Positions 32,640-42,061 of a DNA stretch of 64,000 nt are shown piece after piece (position 1 is the stretch's first letter; every line of letters begins with the position of its first letter). The position numbers and the translations under genes were made by a program. The DNA is from CAVPDE01 sp963702565 (GTDB lineage: Bacteria; Desulfobacterota; DSM-4660; Desulfatiglandales; HGW-15): positions 62,001 to 126,000 of the forward strand of contig CAVPDE010000014.1 in assembly GCA_963702565.1 (NCBI GenBank). Direction: 5' to 3'. The notes under the pieces were generated by a model. That model was not told where the DNA came from and ran no database searches. It was given only the letters and a program-made list of their open reading frames with translations.

Positions 32640-33482
32640 ATGGTCGAACACCGGCCCTGGCTCACCTTTCTGACCCACGCGACGCTCCTTCTGGGGATGG
32701 TGATCATCATCTTTCCCATTTACGTGACCTTTGTCGCATCCACTCACACCCTGGAGGAGATTGCGACCCGCTTTCCCCTCCTGCCCGGAAGTCACCTCGT
32801 GGAGAATTACATCAAAGCCCTCAGTCTCGGCCCCAGGGATGTGGGCAGTACGGTGGGCCAGATGATGCTCAACAGCCTGATCATGGCCCTCGGCATCACC
32901 TTCGGGAAAATTACCATCTCTCTTTTGGCGGCCTTTGCCATTGTCTATTTCCGGTTTCGATTCCGTCTCTTCTTTTTCTGGCTCATCTTCATCACCCTCA
33001 TGCTCCCTGTCGAAGTGCGCATTCTCCCGACGTACAAGGTGGCTGCGGATCTCAAAATACTCAATTCCTACACCGGCCTCATCCTGCCTCTCATCGCTTC
33101 GGCTACGGCCACCTTTCTGTTTCGGCAGTTTTTCATGACCGTGCCCGATGAGCTGTGCGAAGCGGTCAGGATCGACGGAGGAGGGCCGATCCGCTTTTTC
33201 TTCGACATTCTCCTTCCCATGTCCCGCACATCCATTGCCGCCCTGTTCGTGATTCTCTTCATTTACGGGTGGAACCAGTACCTCTGGCCTTTGCTCATCA
33301 CGAGCCAGGAAAGCTATTACACGGTCCTGATCGGCATCAAGCGCATGCTCGATGTGGGAGAAGGGCAGGCGGAGTGGCACATCATCATGGCCTCCACCAT
33401 GCTGGCCATGATCCCGCCGGTCCTCGTGGTCATCTTCATGCAGAAACAGTTTATCCGGGGTATGACGGAAACGGAAAAATAG
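32640..33482 (+). CDS. ugpE: sn-Glycerol-3-phosphate ABC transporter permease
   Basis: The 280-residue partner permease has six helices and the EAA-type loop DELCEAVRIDGGGPIRFFFDILLP. In E. coli UgpE the corresponding region and the WNQYLWPLLIT segment are conserved, as here. LPVEVRILPTYKVAADLKILNSY (in parts) is characteristic of UgpE-like subunits. It starts 10 bases after ugpA and ends 8 bases before ugpC, so the four genes form one transcription unit. Confidence 0.93.
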   Translation: MVEHRPWLTFLTHATLLLGMVIIIFPIYVTFVASTHTLEEIATRFPLLPGSHLVENYIKALSLGPRDVGSTVGQMMLNSLIMALGITFGKITISLLAAFAIVYFRFRFRLFFFWLIFITLMLPVEVRILPTYKVAADLKILNSYTGLILPLIASATATFLFRQFFMTVPDELCEAVRIDGGGPIRFFFDILLPMSRTSIAALFVILFIYGWNQYLWPLLITSQESYYTVLIGIKRMLDVGEGQAEWHIIMASTMLAMIPPVLVVIFMQKQFIRGMTETEK

Positions 33483-33490
33483 GGACTCCC

Positions 33491-34582
33491 ATGGCTCAAG
33501 TCATTCTAAAAAACGTGACCAAGAAGTTCGGAAGAACGGAGGTGATCCACGGCGTGACCTGTGACATCCGGGATGGGGAATTCGTCGTCATCCTCGGGCC
33601 TTCGGGATGCGGCAAGTCCACGCTCCTGCGTATGGTCGCCGGCCTTGAAGAGGTGACGACCGGAGACGTGCTGATCGGCGACAGGGTGGTCAATCGTCTG
33701 GAGCCTGCGGAGCGGGACATTGCCATGGTCTTTCAGAACTATGCGCTCTATCCCCACATGACGGTCTACAACAACATGGCCTACGGGCTCAAAATTCGCG
33801 GGATGGACAAGGCGGAGATAGAGAGCCGGGTCCTCCGTGCCGCCCGGATCCTTGAACTGAGCGAGCTTCTTCAGCGCAAACCCCGGGAACTCTCAGGCGG
33901 CCAGCGGCAGCGTGTCGCCATGGGGCGCTGCATTGTGAGGCAGCCCAAGGTTTTTCTTTTCGATGAACCCTTGAGCAACCTCGACGCCAAGCTCCGGGTG
34001 CAGATGCGCCTTGAGATCAGAAAACTTCACGAAGACCTCAAGGTCACCAGCATCTATGTCACTCATGATCAGGTCGAGGCCATGACCCTGGGAGATCGCC
34101 TGATCGTCATGGATCAGGGATATGCCGCTCAGATCGGCACTCCCCTCGAAGTCTATGAAAAGCCTGCGTCCACCTTTGTTGCCGGATTCATCGGTTCCCC
34201 GTCCATGAATTTCCTGACCGTCCGGCTCAGTGCGGACGGCAGGAGATTTGAGCATTCAGGGATCACGGGTCTTTCTCTCCCGGAAGGAGGGGCTCCAGGT
34301 CAAGGGGGGCAAGAGGTGGTGCTCGGCATCAGGCCTGAGCACTTCGAGTTCACCCCGGAGGAAGAGGCGGTCATGCGCCTTCATGTGGATCATGCGGAGA
34401 TCCTTGGAGCAGATACCCTGGTCTACGGGCATTTTGGTGAAGACAAAACTTCTTTAACCCTTCGCCTGCCGGCGGTGCACCACCTGGACAGGAATACGGT
34501 CCTGCCGCTCCGGGCTCTCCCCAAGAACCTTCATCTCTTCGAGAAACAAACCGGGCATCGGATTTCGTTATCCGGGTCGTGA
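33491..34582 (+). CDS. ugpC: sn-Glycerol-3-phosphate ABC transporter ATP-binding protein
   Basis: The 363-residue ATPase has Walker A GPSGCGKST, signature LSGGQRQR, Walker B VFLFDEP and switch TSIYVTHDQVEAMTLGDR. A regulatory OB-type C-terminal domain of about 130 residues follows, as in MalK/UgpC. The ATG at 33491 (MAQVILKNVTKKFG) was chosen. The open frame extends further upstream only as an antisense-like overlap with ugpE. It completes a full importer for glycerol-3-phosphate. A GlpA-like dehydrogenase lies 6 kb away. Confidence 0.94.
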   Translation: MAQVILKNVTKKFGRTEVIHGVTCDIRDGEFVVILGPSGCGKSTLLRMVAGLEEVTTGDVLIGDRVVNRLEPAERDIAMVFQNYALYPHMTVYNNMAYGLKIRGMDKAEIESRVLRAARILELSELLQRKPRELSGGQRQRVAMGRCIVRQPKVFLFDEPLSNLDAKLRVQMRLEIRKLHEDLKVTSIYVTHDQVEAMTLGDRLIVMDQGYAAQIGTPLEVYEKPASTFVAGFIGSPSMNFLTVRLSADGRRFEHSGITGLSLPEGGAPGQGGQEVVLGIRPEHFEFTPEEEAVMRLHVDHAEILGADTLVYGHFGEDKTSLTLRLPAVHHLDRNTVLPLRALPKNLHLFEKQTGHRISLSGS

Positions 34583-34760
34583 GCATCGGGACAAGCATTT
34601 CGGTCAGAGCTTTGGAAGTTTTGTGGACCTCGAGACCGACCTGTGGGATACTTGATCGCGAGATCTCCCTCTTTTCTCTCGCTCTGTATTGACCGGATTT
34701 CTCCTCTCAAAACAACGGAAGACTGAAACAGGCAGGTCAACGATTTCCTACGGTCCAACC

Positions 34761-36374
34761 ATGATGTCTGGAAGAAACCTTTTTTTGTCCCTCACCGGTG
34801 GTCTGCTGCTGGGCCTTCCCTGGTCTGTTTCGTCTTTGTTCTTTGTGGTTTTCGTCGCCTGGGTGCCCCTTTTGGTCCTGGAGGAGGAAACCCGGCATCA
34901 CCCGAACCGCACCATCCTGTTCAATTATGCCTTTGTCAGTTTCCTCTTGTGGAATGTTTTGGGAACATGGTGGATCACCCAAGCACAGTGGTTGGGGGCC
35001 ATCCTCATCCTGTTGGCCAATGCCCTTGTGCAGGCCCTTATTTTCTGGTCCATAAGCCGCGTTCGAACAAGCCTGAACATTCCCCTGTTATTTCCTTTTC
35101 TGATGATCTGGATGGGATATGAGTATTTTCACGAGTCCTGGGACCTGGCCTGGCCCTGGCTCAATCTGGGCAACGCCTTGGCCACAGCACCCAAACTCAT
35201 TCAATGGGTTGAGTATACGGGTGTTCGCGGGGGCACGCTCTGGATTATTCTGACCAATTTTGCGATCTTTAAAATGGCTGATACCTATCGGAAAAGGGGG
35301 TTGGGATCCATCGTGCCCATGGGGGCCGTAACCGTTCTGCTGCTTTTCATCCCTGCTCTGGTCTCCTATCAGATGTTTATCAATTTCAGGGAGGAGGGAG
35401 AACCCGTCACGGTGGCTCTGATCCAGCCCAACCTGGATCCCTACACGGAAAAATTCGTGCCTGAGAGACAAGCTCAACACCTGGAAGAATTTTTCAGGAC
35501 AGCGGATTCCATCCTCGACGAGGAAACCATCTACCTCTTCGGCCCCGAGACCCTCATTGTACAGCAGATTGACGAGAGAAATCCTTTGGCATTCCCTTAC
35601 TATCGTCAGCTGTCGGATTTTCGCGCAAAATACGCGAAGCTCAGTTGTGTGGTGGGGGTTCACAGCTATCAAAAGGTTGGGGAGCCTGTCCCTCCAGGAA
35701 GCCGTTTCAACAAGGAAGAGGGTTTCTTCTACGAGGCCTTCAACACCGCCCTTTTCCTTTCACCTGGGTCTGCGCCACAATTCTATCACAAGACCAAGTT
35801 GGTCCCCCTATTCGAACGCATGCCTTTTGTGCAATATCTGGGCTTCCTCGGAAAATACTCTCTGGAGCTTGGCGGATACAGCGGCACCTACAGCCTTCGT
35901 CAGGACAGACATGCCTTTGTATTCCCGGACGCTTCCGTCGGCATTCTGCCCATCATCTGTTTCGAGTCGGTCTTTGGTTCCTACTGTGCCCGGAGCCTGC
36001 CGGATGCAAAGGGCTTTATATGCATGATGACCAACGACGGATGGTGGAAAAACACGCCCGGCTATATTCACCACTTCAATTTCAGCCCCGTTCGTGCCAT
36101 TGAATGCCGACGGGATCTCGTGCGTGTGGCTAACACCGGAATCTCAGCCCTCATCGACGCTAGAGGCATGGTGATTGCCCGCACGGCCTGGTGGGAAAAG
36201 GCCACGCTCAAAGGCCAAATTCATCTCCGTCAAGGCAGGACTTTCTTTGCCCGGCACGGGGACTACTTGGGGCGCATCTCCATGGTGTTGGGAATGCTTC
36301 TCATTGTGTGCGGGGTGTTTGGAGCCTACACTAAGAAAAGGGAGGAGCTTAAGAGTTCAGGGCCTCAGGAATAG
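34761..36374 (+). CDS. lnt: Apolipoprotein N-acyltransferase
   Basis: The 537-residue membrane enzyme adds the third acyl chain to lipoproteins. The first 200 residues hold about six helices. The C-terminal nitrilase domain follows with VALIQPNLDP and the expected Glu-Lys-Cys triad in FGPETLI, HKTKLVPLFERMPF and ICFESVFG. NDGWWKNTPGYIHH is a conserved Lnt block. An ATG at 34761 was preferred to a TTG at 34689. Neither has a clear ribosome site. An acyltransferase gene follows after 23 bases. Together with several lipoproteins in the window this fits an outer-membrane bacterium. Confidence 0.93.
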   Translation: MMSGRNLFLSLTGGLLLGLPWSVSSLFFVVFVAWVPLLVLEEETRHHPNRTILFNYAFVSFLLWNVLGTWWITQAQWLGAILILLANALVQALIFWSISRVRTSLNIPLLFPFLMIWMGYEYFHESWDLAWPWLNLGNALATAPKLIQWVEYTGVRGGTLWIILTNFAIFKMADTYRKRGLGSIVPMGAVTVLLLFIPALVSYQMFINFREEGEPVTVALIQPNLDPYTEKFVPERQAQHLEEFFRTADSILDEETIYLFGPETLIVQQIDERNPLAFPYYRQLSDFRAKYAKLSCVVGVHSYQKVGEPVPPGSRFNKEEGFFYEAFNTALFLSPGSAPQFYHKTKLVPLFERMPFVQYLGFLGKYSLELGGYSGTYSLRQDRHAFVFPDASVGILPIICFESVFGSYCARSLPDAKGFICMMTNDGWWKNTPGYIHHFNFSPVRAIECRRDLVRVANTGISALIDARGMVIARTAWWEKATLKGQIHLRQGRTFFARHGDYLGRISMVLGMLLIVCGVFGAYTKKREELKSSGPQE

Positions 36375-36397
36375 GTCGGCTTGGGGAGAATTCCATC

Positions 36398-37027
36398 ATG
36401 CGTGGTAAAACCATTCACGACTCACGCATAGGGAAAACCTTGATGCGTTGGTTGGCTCGGATCGTTTTCCGATTGACGGGCTGGAAACCGGCAGGGAAAA
36501 GGCCGAGCCTCTCCAGGTACGTCATCATAGCGGTACCGCACACCTCCAATTGGGATTTCCTGTACACGCTTTGCCTGGCCTTCATTCTCGAAATCAAGCC
36601 CTTCATCATGATGAAGGGCGACTGGTTCCGCTGGCCCTTGGGTCCTTTGCTCAGATGGTTCGGAGCCATTCCCGTCGATCGCTCCAAGTCAACCCATGTT
36701 GTGGCGCGGTCGATAGAGGCTTTTCACGAACATCCGCGATTGGTCCTGTTGGTTCCTCCTTCCGGAACCCGCAGCAAAGTCATGTACTGGAAAACCGGCT
36801 TTTACCACATTGCAATGGGGGCGAATGTCCCCATCGTGCTGGGGTATCTTGATTACCGACGCAAGGTTGGGGGCATCGGGCCGATCGTTCACCCGACCGG
36901 AGATATGGAAGGGGATATGAAAATCATCCGGGATTTTTACGCCGGCATCACAGCCAAATATCCCAAACAGGCCCTCATCTCCCCTGCGTCGGCGGAATCA
37001 AAAATGATCCCACGAAAATGCTCCTGA
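36398..37027 (+). CDS. PlsC-like 1-acyl-sn-glycerol-3-phosphate acyltransferase family protein
   Basis: The 209-residue protein contains the acyltransferase HxxxxD motif in VPHTSNWDFLY and a downstream GAIPVDRSK motif. LVLLVPPSGTRSK corresponds to the (F/V)PEGTR acceptor-binding block, with the glutamate replaced by serine. VPIVLGYLDYRRK is the fourth conserved block. This form resembles glycerol acyltransferase/LPLAT proteins sometimes annotated for lipid remodelling. It lies 23 bases after lnt and may be co-transcribed. The exact acceptor is unknown. Confidence 0.85.
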   Translation: MRGKTIHDSRIGKTLMRWLARIVFRLTGWKPAGKRPSLSRYVIIAVPHTSNWDFLYTLCLAFILEIKPFIMMKGDWFRWPLGPLLRWFGAIPVDRSKSTHVVARSIEAFHEHPRLVLLVPPSGTRSKVMYWKTGFYHIAMGANVPIVLGYLDYRRKVGGIGPIVHPTGDMEGDMKIIRDFYAGITAKYPKQALISPASAESKMIPRKCS

Positions 37028-37085
37028 GGTGCCGCTGAGTGCCCAACGCGATGCCTGACTTTTTCTTGCAACCAAAAGCCTGAAA

Positions 37086-38054
37086 TCACCTGCGACTCGA
37101 AGTGCCCCCAGCCAGACTCCCTTCGCGGAGGTGACGGCCCAGAATGCCTTGCACTCGATCGATGGCATCCGCCCGGGCCGCGTCGTTCGTGCCGATCGTC
37201 GCTCGGCCATCCCGCCGTGCTGTATGAGCTAACCCGCTTCGGACTCTCAGGGGTTGATCCGGGGCATCAAAGGCGTGGTGCGCTTCCGGATAGGTGACGA
37301 TCTCGACCGGAGCCCCTTTCCGACAGACCCTGTTTACCAAAGATGAACAGAGAGCAGCCGGGGTCCAGTCGTCCGCCTCGCCGATGAGAATGGTCAAAGG
37401 GATATGGGTTGTCCAGTGAAGATTCTTCTCGGCAGCGCGGCAGCCCGGATAGAAGGCGATGGCCACACGGAAATCGTCTGTAATACCGACCGGTCTGGCC
37501 TGTGATCTTGCATCGATAGCGGAAAGTACGGTTGTGCCTCCGTTTGACCACCCCAAGAGTCCGACGCGATCTTTTCGGACAAAGGGCTGAGACTGGAGCC
37601 ATCTCAACGCTCCATAGGCGTCTCTAGGACGCTCACGAAAAGGCATGGTCCCTCCGATGTCTTTCCGCGTGCAGATTTCTTCCATCCCGCGAGGAGTCAG
37701 GCTGTCAGGGAACAGAACGACGTATCCGAGAGTCTGCAGCCGCTTGGCCCAGTCCCAATCCCGCCTCTGAAACCGGCCTGACTTGGTGAACAATCCCGAA
37801 CAGCCGTGCAGAGCGACAAGGGCAGGGAAGGGGCCTTGGCCTTCGGGCTTGAAAAGATACCCGTCGATGATCGTCGGTGATCCTCCTGCCAGGTCCGCAT
37901 CATTGGAAGGAAAACGGACTCTTTCGGGACCAGAGGCCTTTTGGTCGGGGGAAGTTCCCTCGGATGGGGCAATCGAAACCTGCAGGCGCTCTATACAAGC
38001 GCAGCTGCACAGCATACAGGCGATGAACAGGATGAGGAGGCTCCTGCATTTCAT
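37086..38054 (-). CDS. Lipoprotein-like dienelactone hydrolase family protein
   Basis: The 322-residue alpha/beta hydrolase has an N-terminal lipobox-like signal (FIACMLCSCACIE). The oxyanion motif is LVALHGCSG, and the nucleophile elbow is GLLGWSNGG. The acid is in LIGEADDWTP and the histidine in EAHHAFD. The family cleaves ester or lactone bonds, and the natural substrate cannot be told. It is convergent with the PlsC-like gene. The lipobox places it at a membrane, probably the periplasmic face. Confidence 0.85.
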   Translation of the reverse strand: MKCRSLLILFIACMLCSCACIERLQVSIAPSEGTSPDQKASGPERVRFPSNDADLAGGSPTIIDGYLFKPEGQGPFPALVALHGCSGLFTKSGRFQRRDWDWAKRLQTLGYVVLFPDSLTPRGMEEICTRKDIGGTMPFRERPRDAYGALRWLQSQPFVRKDRVGLLGWSNGGTTVLSAIDARSQARPVGITDDFRVAIAFYPGCRAAEKNLHWTTHIPLTILIGEADDWTPAALCSSLVNRVCRKGAPVEIVTYPEAHHAFDAPDQPLRVRSGLAHTARRDGRATIGTNDAARADAIDRVQGILGRHLREGSLAGGTSSRR

Positions 38055-38174
38055 TTTCCAACCTCTTCGGCAAATCAGGAGAATGCGGGACGGTCATAAA
38101 TATATAACTAACAGCTGTCCAACTTCGTCCAATTCTCAAGATACTTATTTAGTTATGACCCCCCGTTCCCCGGG

Positions 38175-38981
38175 CTACTTGGAGGCGCGCAAAGTCAAGA
38201 TGGTTTGGGCGATTTCGGCGAAACCTTCGCCTCCTTCCTGGCTTGCCACATAAGCAGGGAGGTGCTTCATGCGTTCGGTGAAGTTGAGGATGTTCTTCAC
38301 GCCGGCGGCATGTGGAAAATACTCGAACATGGGTTCGTCGTTGGGAGAATCCCCGCAGAAGATGAAACGATCCTTGTGATCGTCCAGCTTTAAGCCCCAT
38401 TGCTCCAGCACAAAGAGCTTTGTCATCCCGAGCTTGTTGTAGTCTCCGAACCAGCCATTGACGTGGACAGATGACACTTTGCAAGTGACGCCGTGTTTCT
38501 TGAAGATCCCGCAGATTTTTTCCACCTCTTGCCAAGGTAACGGCGTCACGTCTTCACAGTAATCAATGGCCAGGTCCGCTTCCCTGTATTGCTGGTCGCT
38601 GGCGAGGGCTGCGCCGGGAACGGAGCGCAGGATATCTTCTTTGACTATGCTCAGGCGACGGCGGTTCTCCTCTCGCACCGGATCAGGGTCCATGAATCGC
38701 TTCCTGACCTTTCTCTCTTCTTGGTCGTACCAGAAATAGAGAGCGCCATTCTCACCCACAACGCCGTCCACCGGCCACATGCGTGCGATGTGATCGCACC
38801 ATCCAGCAGGCCGCCCTGTAATAGGGACGACCTTTAATCCCGCATTCTTGAGAGACCATATGGCCTGGAAAGGCTTGGGGCCTATTTTCCCGTGAGTGGT
38901 GAAGGTGTCGTCTATGTCGAAGAAGATGACCAGAAGGATTTTGGCGACATCTTTAGGAAAATTCTGTATCGGGGTCATCAT
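38175..38981 (-). CDS. HAD-superfamily hydrolase, subfamily IIB
   Basis: The 268-residue protein has the HAD nucleophile motif FFDIDDTFT (DxDxT), motif II ITGRPAG, and the C2 cap with GENGA. Motif IV is FCGDSPNDEPMF. The pattern matches sucrose-phosphatase/Cof-type and mannosyl-3-phosphoglycerate phosphatase-like enzymes that hydrolyse sugar or polyol phosphates. It begins 10 bases after the DUF1667 stop, at the end of the glycerol-3-phosphate dehydrogenase-like operon, so a polyol-phosphate role is plausible but unproven. Confidence 0.85.
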   Translation of the reverse strand: MMTPIQNFPKDVAKILLVIFFDIDDTFTTHGKIGPKPFQAIWSLKNAGLKVVPITGRPAGWCDHIARMWPVDGVVGENGALYFWYDQEERKVRKRFMDPDPVREENRRRLSIVKEDILRSVPGAALASDQQYREADLAIDYCEDVTPLPWQEVEKICGIFKKHGVTCKVSSVHVNGWFGDYNKLGMTKLFVLEQWGLKLDDHKDRFIFCGDSPNDEPMFEYFPHAAGVKNILNFTERMKHLPAYVASQEGGEGFAEIAQTILTLRASK

Positions 38982-38991
38982 GCTGGTTCCG

Positions 38992-39399
38992 TTAGTCCAG
39001 TTCTCCTGTCACCACCCATTCCACTGATTCTGAGGAAGAGCCTGTTTTGAGCATCGTGCCGATAACAGGTATCTCGGAAAGTCGGAGCGCTTTCACTTGT
39101 TTCATGACATGGGGAATGAGAGCAAGAGGGACTGGACAGACTGTCTTGACAGGGAGCATCCTCACGCCCTTGGAAGTCTCACATCGGACAGTGGTCGTGA
39201 TGACCCGCAGAGGAGCGATCATCTCCTGTCGGGCAAAGGTCTCGCCCTTTGGGCATCGTGCACCGTTGACTTCTACCCCGTCGGTTTCCAAATCACAGCA
39301 GGCCGGGCACACGATGCAGGTGTACCGCTTGGCCTTGTCTTTGTTCAGCGGCTTTGGCTCTTTCTTGCGTTTAGGTTTCTTTTCTACAGGCGTTTCCAT
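38992..39399 (-). CDS. DUF1667 protein, partner of FAD/NAD oxidoreductases
   Basis: The 135-residue protein contains the DUF1667 cysteine set: YTCIVCPACCDLE near residue 27 and GARCPKG further on. MLPVKTVCPVP lies at the C-terminus. These small proteins occur next to a GlpA-like dehydrogenase and a second flavoprotein, as in Thermotoga, and probably carry electrons. The start at 39399 (METPVEKK) was chosen because the longer frame translates a dispersed repeat. An unusually basic N-terminal 25 residues (KKPKRKKEPK) precede the core. Confidence 0.85.
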   Translation of the reverse strand: METPVEKKPKRKKEPKPLNKDKAKRYTCIVCPACCDLETDGVEVNGARCPKGETFARQEMIAPLRVITTTVRCETSKGVRMLPVKTVCPVPLALIPHVMKQVKALRLSEIPVIGTMLKTGSSSESVEWVVTGELD

Positions 39400-39418
39400 G
39401 ATTCTTAAGCTCGAACTG

Positions 39419-39561
39419 GGCACAAAGATGCAAAAGCACATAGGCACAAAGGGAAAAAGGGAAAAGAGCAGGGTCTTTCTGCTTTGTGCCTCTGTCTCTT
39501 TGTGCCTGTCTTCATTGCTCCCTTTGCCCCTCAATCAGTCGGCTTCACCCGACAGCCGTTT
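39419..39561. repeat. CACAAAGG/CTTTGTGCC dispersed repeat, copy 1
   Basis: The left half has CAAAAGCACATAGGCACAAAG and the right half CTGCTTTGTGCCTCTGTCTC in shared pieces. The end carries TCGGCTTCACCCGACAGCCG. Similar units lie at 42355-42517 and 50541-50642. The unit sits inside an operon, between the flavoprotein and DUF1667 genes. Confidence 0.8.
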
Positions 39562-40468
39562 ACTCTTTGACGCTCCCCAGTGATCGTCCCAGCTTTTCTC
39601 CGTCTTTGGTCACCCAGTCGACCAGGTCATGCACATAGTCGGCATTTCCTGCAACATGGATCCCTTCTCCCGGTTCGACCCCTGCATCGATGAGGAGATC
39701 TCTCTCCGGGATGAGACCTACGGAGAACAGCAGAGTGTCACAGGCCATCTCGCTTTCTTTGCCTGTCGCATTGTCCCTGTATCGGATCCCTTCCACTCTG
39801 TTCTTGCCCATAATTTCCAGGGTTTCGTGGCCGAGGTAAAGGGGGATGCCGAAATCGTCGAGACACTGGATCTTGTTTCTCACGAGGCCTGAGAGATGGT
39901 CCAGGATTTCGAGGACCGCCAGGACCTTTGCGCCCTCCAGGGTCATCCGTCTTGCCATGATCAGGCCGATGTCGCCGGACCCGATGACCACCACCTTCTT
40001 CCCGGGAATGATGCCATGGATGTTGACCATTTCCTGTGCGAGGCCGGCTGTGAAAATACCGGCAGGCCGGGTCCCGGGAATCGTGAGCATCTCACGGGTT
40101 CTTTCCCGGCATCCCGTGGCAAGCACAATGTGATCCGCAGAAACCAGGAACTCTCCTTCGGGGCAAACAAAGGTCACTTTTTTACGACCTGAGATCTTGT
40201 GGACAAAGCTGCTGGTCTTCACTTCCACGCCGGCCTGCTGAAAGAGCTTGTTGTAACGGCTAGCATACTCCGTTCCCGTCAGCTCCTCCTTGAAATACCT
40301 CAGCCCGAATCCTACATGAATGCACTGGTTGAGAATGCCTCCGAGCCTTGGGTGTCGTTCAAGGAGCAGGATCCTCTTCAGGCCGGCGCTGGATGCACCC
40401 ACGGCAACCGCCATTCCTGCGGGTCCGCCTCCAATGATGACGACATCGTAATGGTCAAAGGTCAGCAT
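39560..40468 (-). CDS. NAD(P)/FAD-dependent oxidoreductase, partner of GlpA-like dehydrogenase
   Basis: The 302-residue flavoprotein begins with HYDVVIIGGGPAGMAVAVGA, the FAD loop. VVVIGSGDIGLIMARRM is the NAD(P) loop. A family motif HIVLATGCRERTREM and a C-terminal GIHVAGNADYVHDLVDW are also seen. It belongs to the pyridine nucleotide-disulfide oxidoreductase group next to GlpA-like and DUF1667 proteins. The ATG at 40468 was chosen since the longer frame encodes a repeat. It probably passes electrons from glycerol-3-phosphate or a related hydroxyacid oxidation to NAD or another carrier. Confidence 0.87.
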   Translation of the reverse strand: MLTFDHYDVVIIGGGPAGMAVAVGASSAGLKRILLLERHPRLGGILNQCIHVGFGLRYFKEELTGTEYASRYNKLFQQAGVEVKTSSFVHKISGRKKVTFVCPEGEFLVSADHIVLATGCRERTREMLTIPGTRPAGIFTAGLAQEMVNIHGIIPGKKVVVIGSGDIGLIMARRMTLEGAKVLAVLEILDHLSGLVRNKIQCLDDFGIPLYLGHETLEIMGKNRVEGIRYRDNATGKESEMACDTLLFSVGLIPERDLLIDAGVEPGEGIHVAGNADYVHDLVDWVTKDGEKLGRSLGSVKE

Positions 40469-40479
40469 AAGAAACTCGG

Positions 40480-40650
40480 CTGGAGTACAGGAAAATTGGA
40501 GTACTGGAGTGCTGGAGTGTTGGAGTAATGTTGAAAAAGAGTGAGAGCCCATGCCGCTGGGGATTTGCACAGGTTTTCTTGCCAATACTCCAATACTCCA
40601 TCATCCCATTACTCCATTCTTGGAACACTCCATCACTCCCATTACTCCAT
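40480..40650. repeat. TACTCCA/TGGAGTA dispersed repeat, copy 1
   Basis: Several TGGAGTRYTGGAGT units on the left (about 40490-40527) and TTACTCCA/AATACTCC units on the right (about 40587-40650) form an inverted pair. A comparable pair lies at 43314-43442. It separates the GlpA-like and flavoprotein genes of one operon. Confidence 0.78.
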
Positions 40651-40654
40651 TCTT

Positions 40655-42061
40655 TCACTTCTTTATCAACTCCGTTCCTTTGCCTCTTTTGGAGATGGCT
40701 TCATAGGGGAGTTGAAGTTCCTCGGCCATGATGGACATGATCTTCATGGTGCAGAAGGAACCGTGGCAACGTCCCATCTGGGTTCTGGTCCGGAACTTGA
40801 TCCCGTCCAAAGTGCGGGCTCCGCGGCGAATGGCTTCCTTGACCTCCGCTTTGGTCACGAGCTCGCAGCGGCAGACGATTTCGCCGAATTCCGGATTTTT
40901 CTTGATAAGGTCATTTCGCTCTTTGTTGCTCAAGAGGCGGAAGCGCGGAATCGCCGTTCTTTTGGCGATATAGCCCTTCCTGGGGATGAGATCCGTGCTT
41001 TGGCCCAGCATTTTGGCCACCTCTTCAGCAATAGCAGGCGCTGCAGTGAGGCCAGGAGATTGTATTCCCACCAGGTTGACGAACCCTTTTCGATCCTCCC
41101 GGATGTGGAAGTCGCCCTCTTTTGTGGTCGGTCTCACTCCGGCAAAGGAGGCGATGATCTGTTCCTCCTTGAGGGCCGGGATGAGGTTCCTCACGTTTGT
41201 CACGACATCCAATTTGCCGGACCGGCTGGTGGAGTGCTCTTCGCAATCCGGGACCGCTTCTGCTGTAGGCCCGATCATGGTATTGCCGTCAACGGTGGGA
41301 ATCACCAAAACGCCCTTGGTCTCTTTTCGGGGCAAGGGAAAGATCACTCTTTTGGTAAGCCACTTCGCATGTCGGTCGAGAAGGTATTCCTCTCCCTTCC
41401 ATGGAAGAATGCGAGGGACCTCCATGCCTGCCATCATGGCGATCTTGTCTGAGTAAAGACCGGCAGCATTGATCACATAATGGGAGGTGAAAGATCCCTT
41501 TTGAGTCTGTACCTGCCAGAGTCCGTCGCTGGGCTGTATGCCGGTCACTTCGTGCTCGCAGTAAATGCGGGCGCCGTTGACTGCGGCCTGTTCTGCCAGG
41601 GCATAGACGGTCTCATAAGGGTTGATGACGTCGGCACTGGGGCCGAGGAGGGCGAACTGAATCTCTTTGGACAAATTGGGCTCATTCTCGTCAAGCCAGT
41701 TTCTGTTTACGATCTCGAGCCCCGGAATTCCGAGTTGCTCTCCTGTTTCTTTCATCCGCTTCAGTCCTTCGAGTTCGCCTGGATACGCAACGACCAGTTC
41801 ACCTACGGGAACGAGCGGGAAGTCGAGGGTCTTTGCGAGTTCCTTGTAGAGAACGTTTCCCCGCACGGCAAGGCACGTTTTGAGGGCGCCAGGATCACTC
41901 TGAAAACCTGTGTGCACAATACCGCTGTTGGCCTTGGAAACCCCAAAGCTCAGCTCAGCCTCTTTTTCGAGAAGGACGATATCCATCTGGTACTTGGCAA
42001 GTTCGTAGGCGAGGGATGAGCCCACAATGCCGCCGCCAATGATGAGGACGTCTGTTTTCAA
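40655..42061 (-). CDS. FAD-dependent glycerol-3-phosphate dehydrogenase-like protein with BFD [2Fe-2S] domain
   Basis: The 468-residue protein starts with DVLIIGGGIVGSSLAYELA, the FAD site. HTGFQSDPGALKT and NAAGLYSDKIA are typical of GlpA/LhgO-like oxidases. The C-terminal 100 residues contain a BFD-type [2Fe-2S] domain (IVCRCELV and GRCHGSFC). This form is annotated in anaerobes as glycerol-3-phosphate dehydrogenase subunit A-like, though 2-hydroxyglutarate oxidase is an alternative. It is the first gene of a four-gene operon. The ugpBAEC importer nearby supports glycerol-3-phosphate as substrate. Confidence 0.87.
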   Translation of the reverse strand: MKTDVLIIGGGIVGSSLAYELAKYQMDIVLLEKEAELSFGVSKANSGIVHTGFQSDPGALKTCLAVRGNVLYKELAKTLDFPLVPVGELVVAYPGELEGLKRMKETGEQLGIPGLEIVNRNWLDENEPNLSKEIQFALLGPSADVINPYETVYALAEQAAVNGARIYCEHEVTGIQPSDGLWQVQTQKGSFTSHYVINAAGLYSDKIAMMAGMEVPRILPWKGEEYLLDRHAKWLTKRVIFPLPRKETKGVLVIPTVDGNTMIGPTAEAVPDCEEHSTSRSGKLDVVTNVRNLIPALKEEQIIASFAGVRPTTKEGDFHIREDRKGFVNLVGIQSPGLTAAPAIAEEVAKMLGQSTDLIPRKGYIAKRTAIPRFRLLSNKERNDLIKKNPEFGEIVCRCELVTKAEVKEAIRRGARTLDGIKFRTRTQMGRCHGSFCTMKIMSIMAEELQLPYEAISKRGKGTELIKK

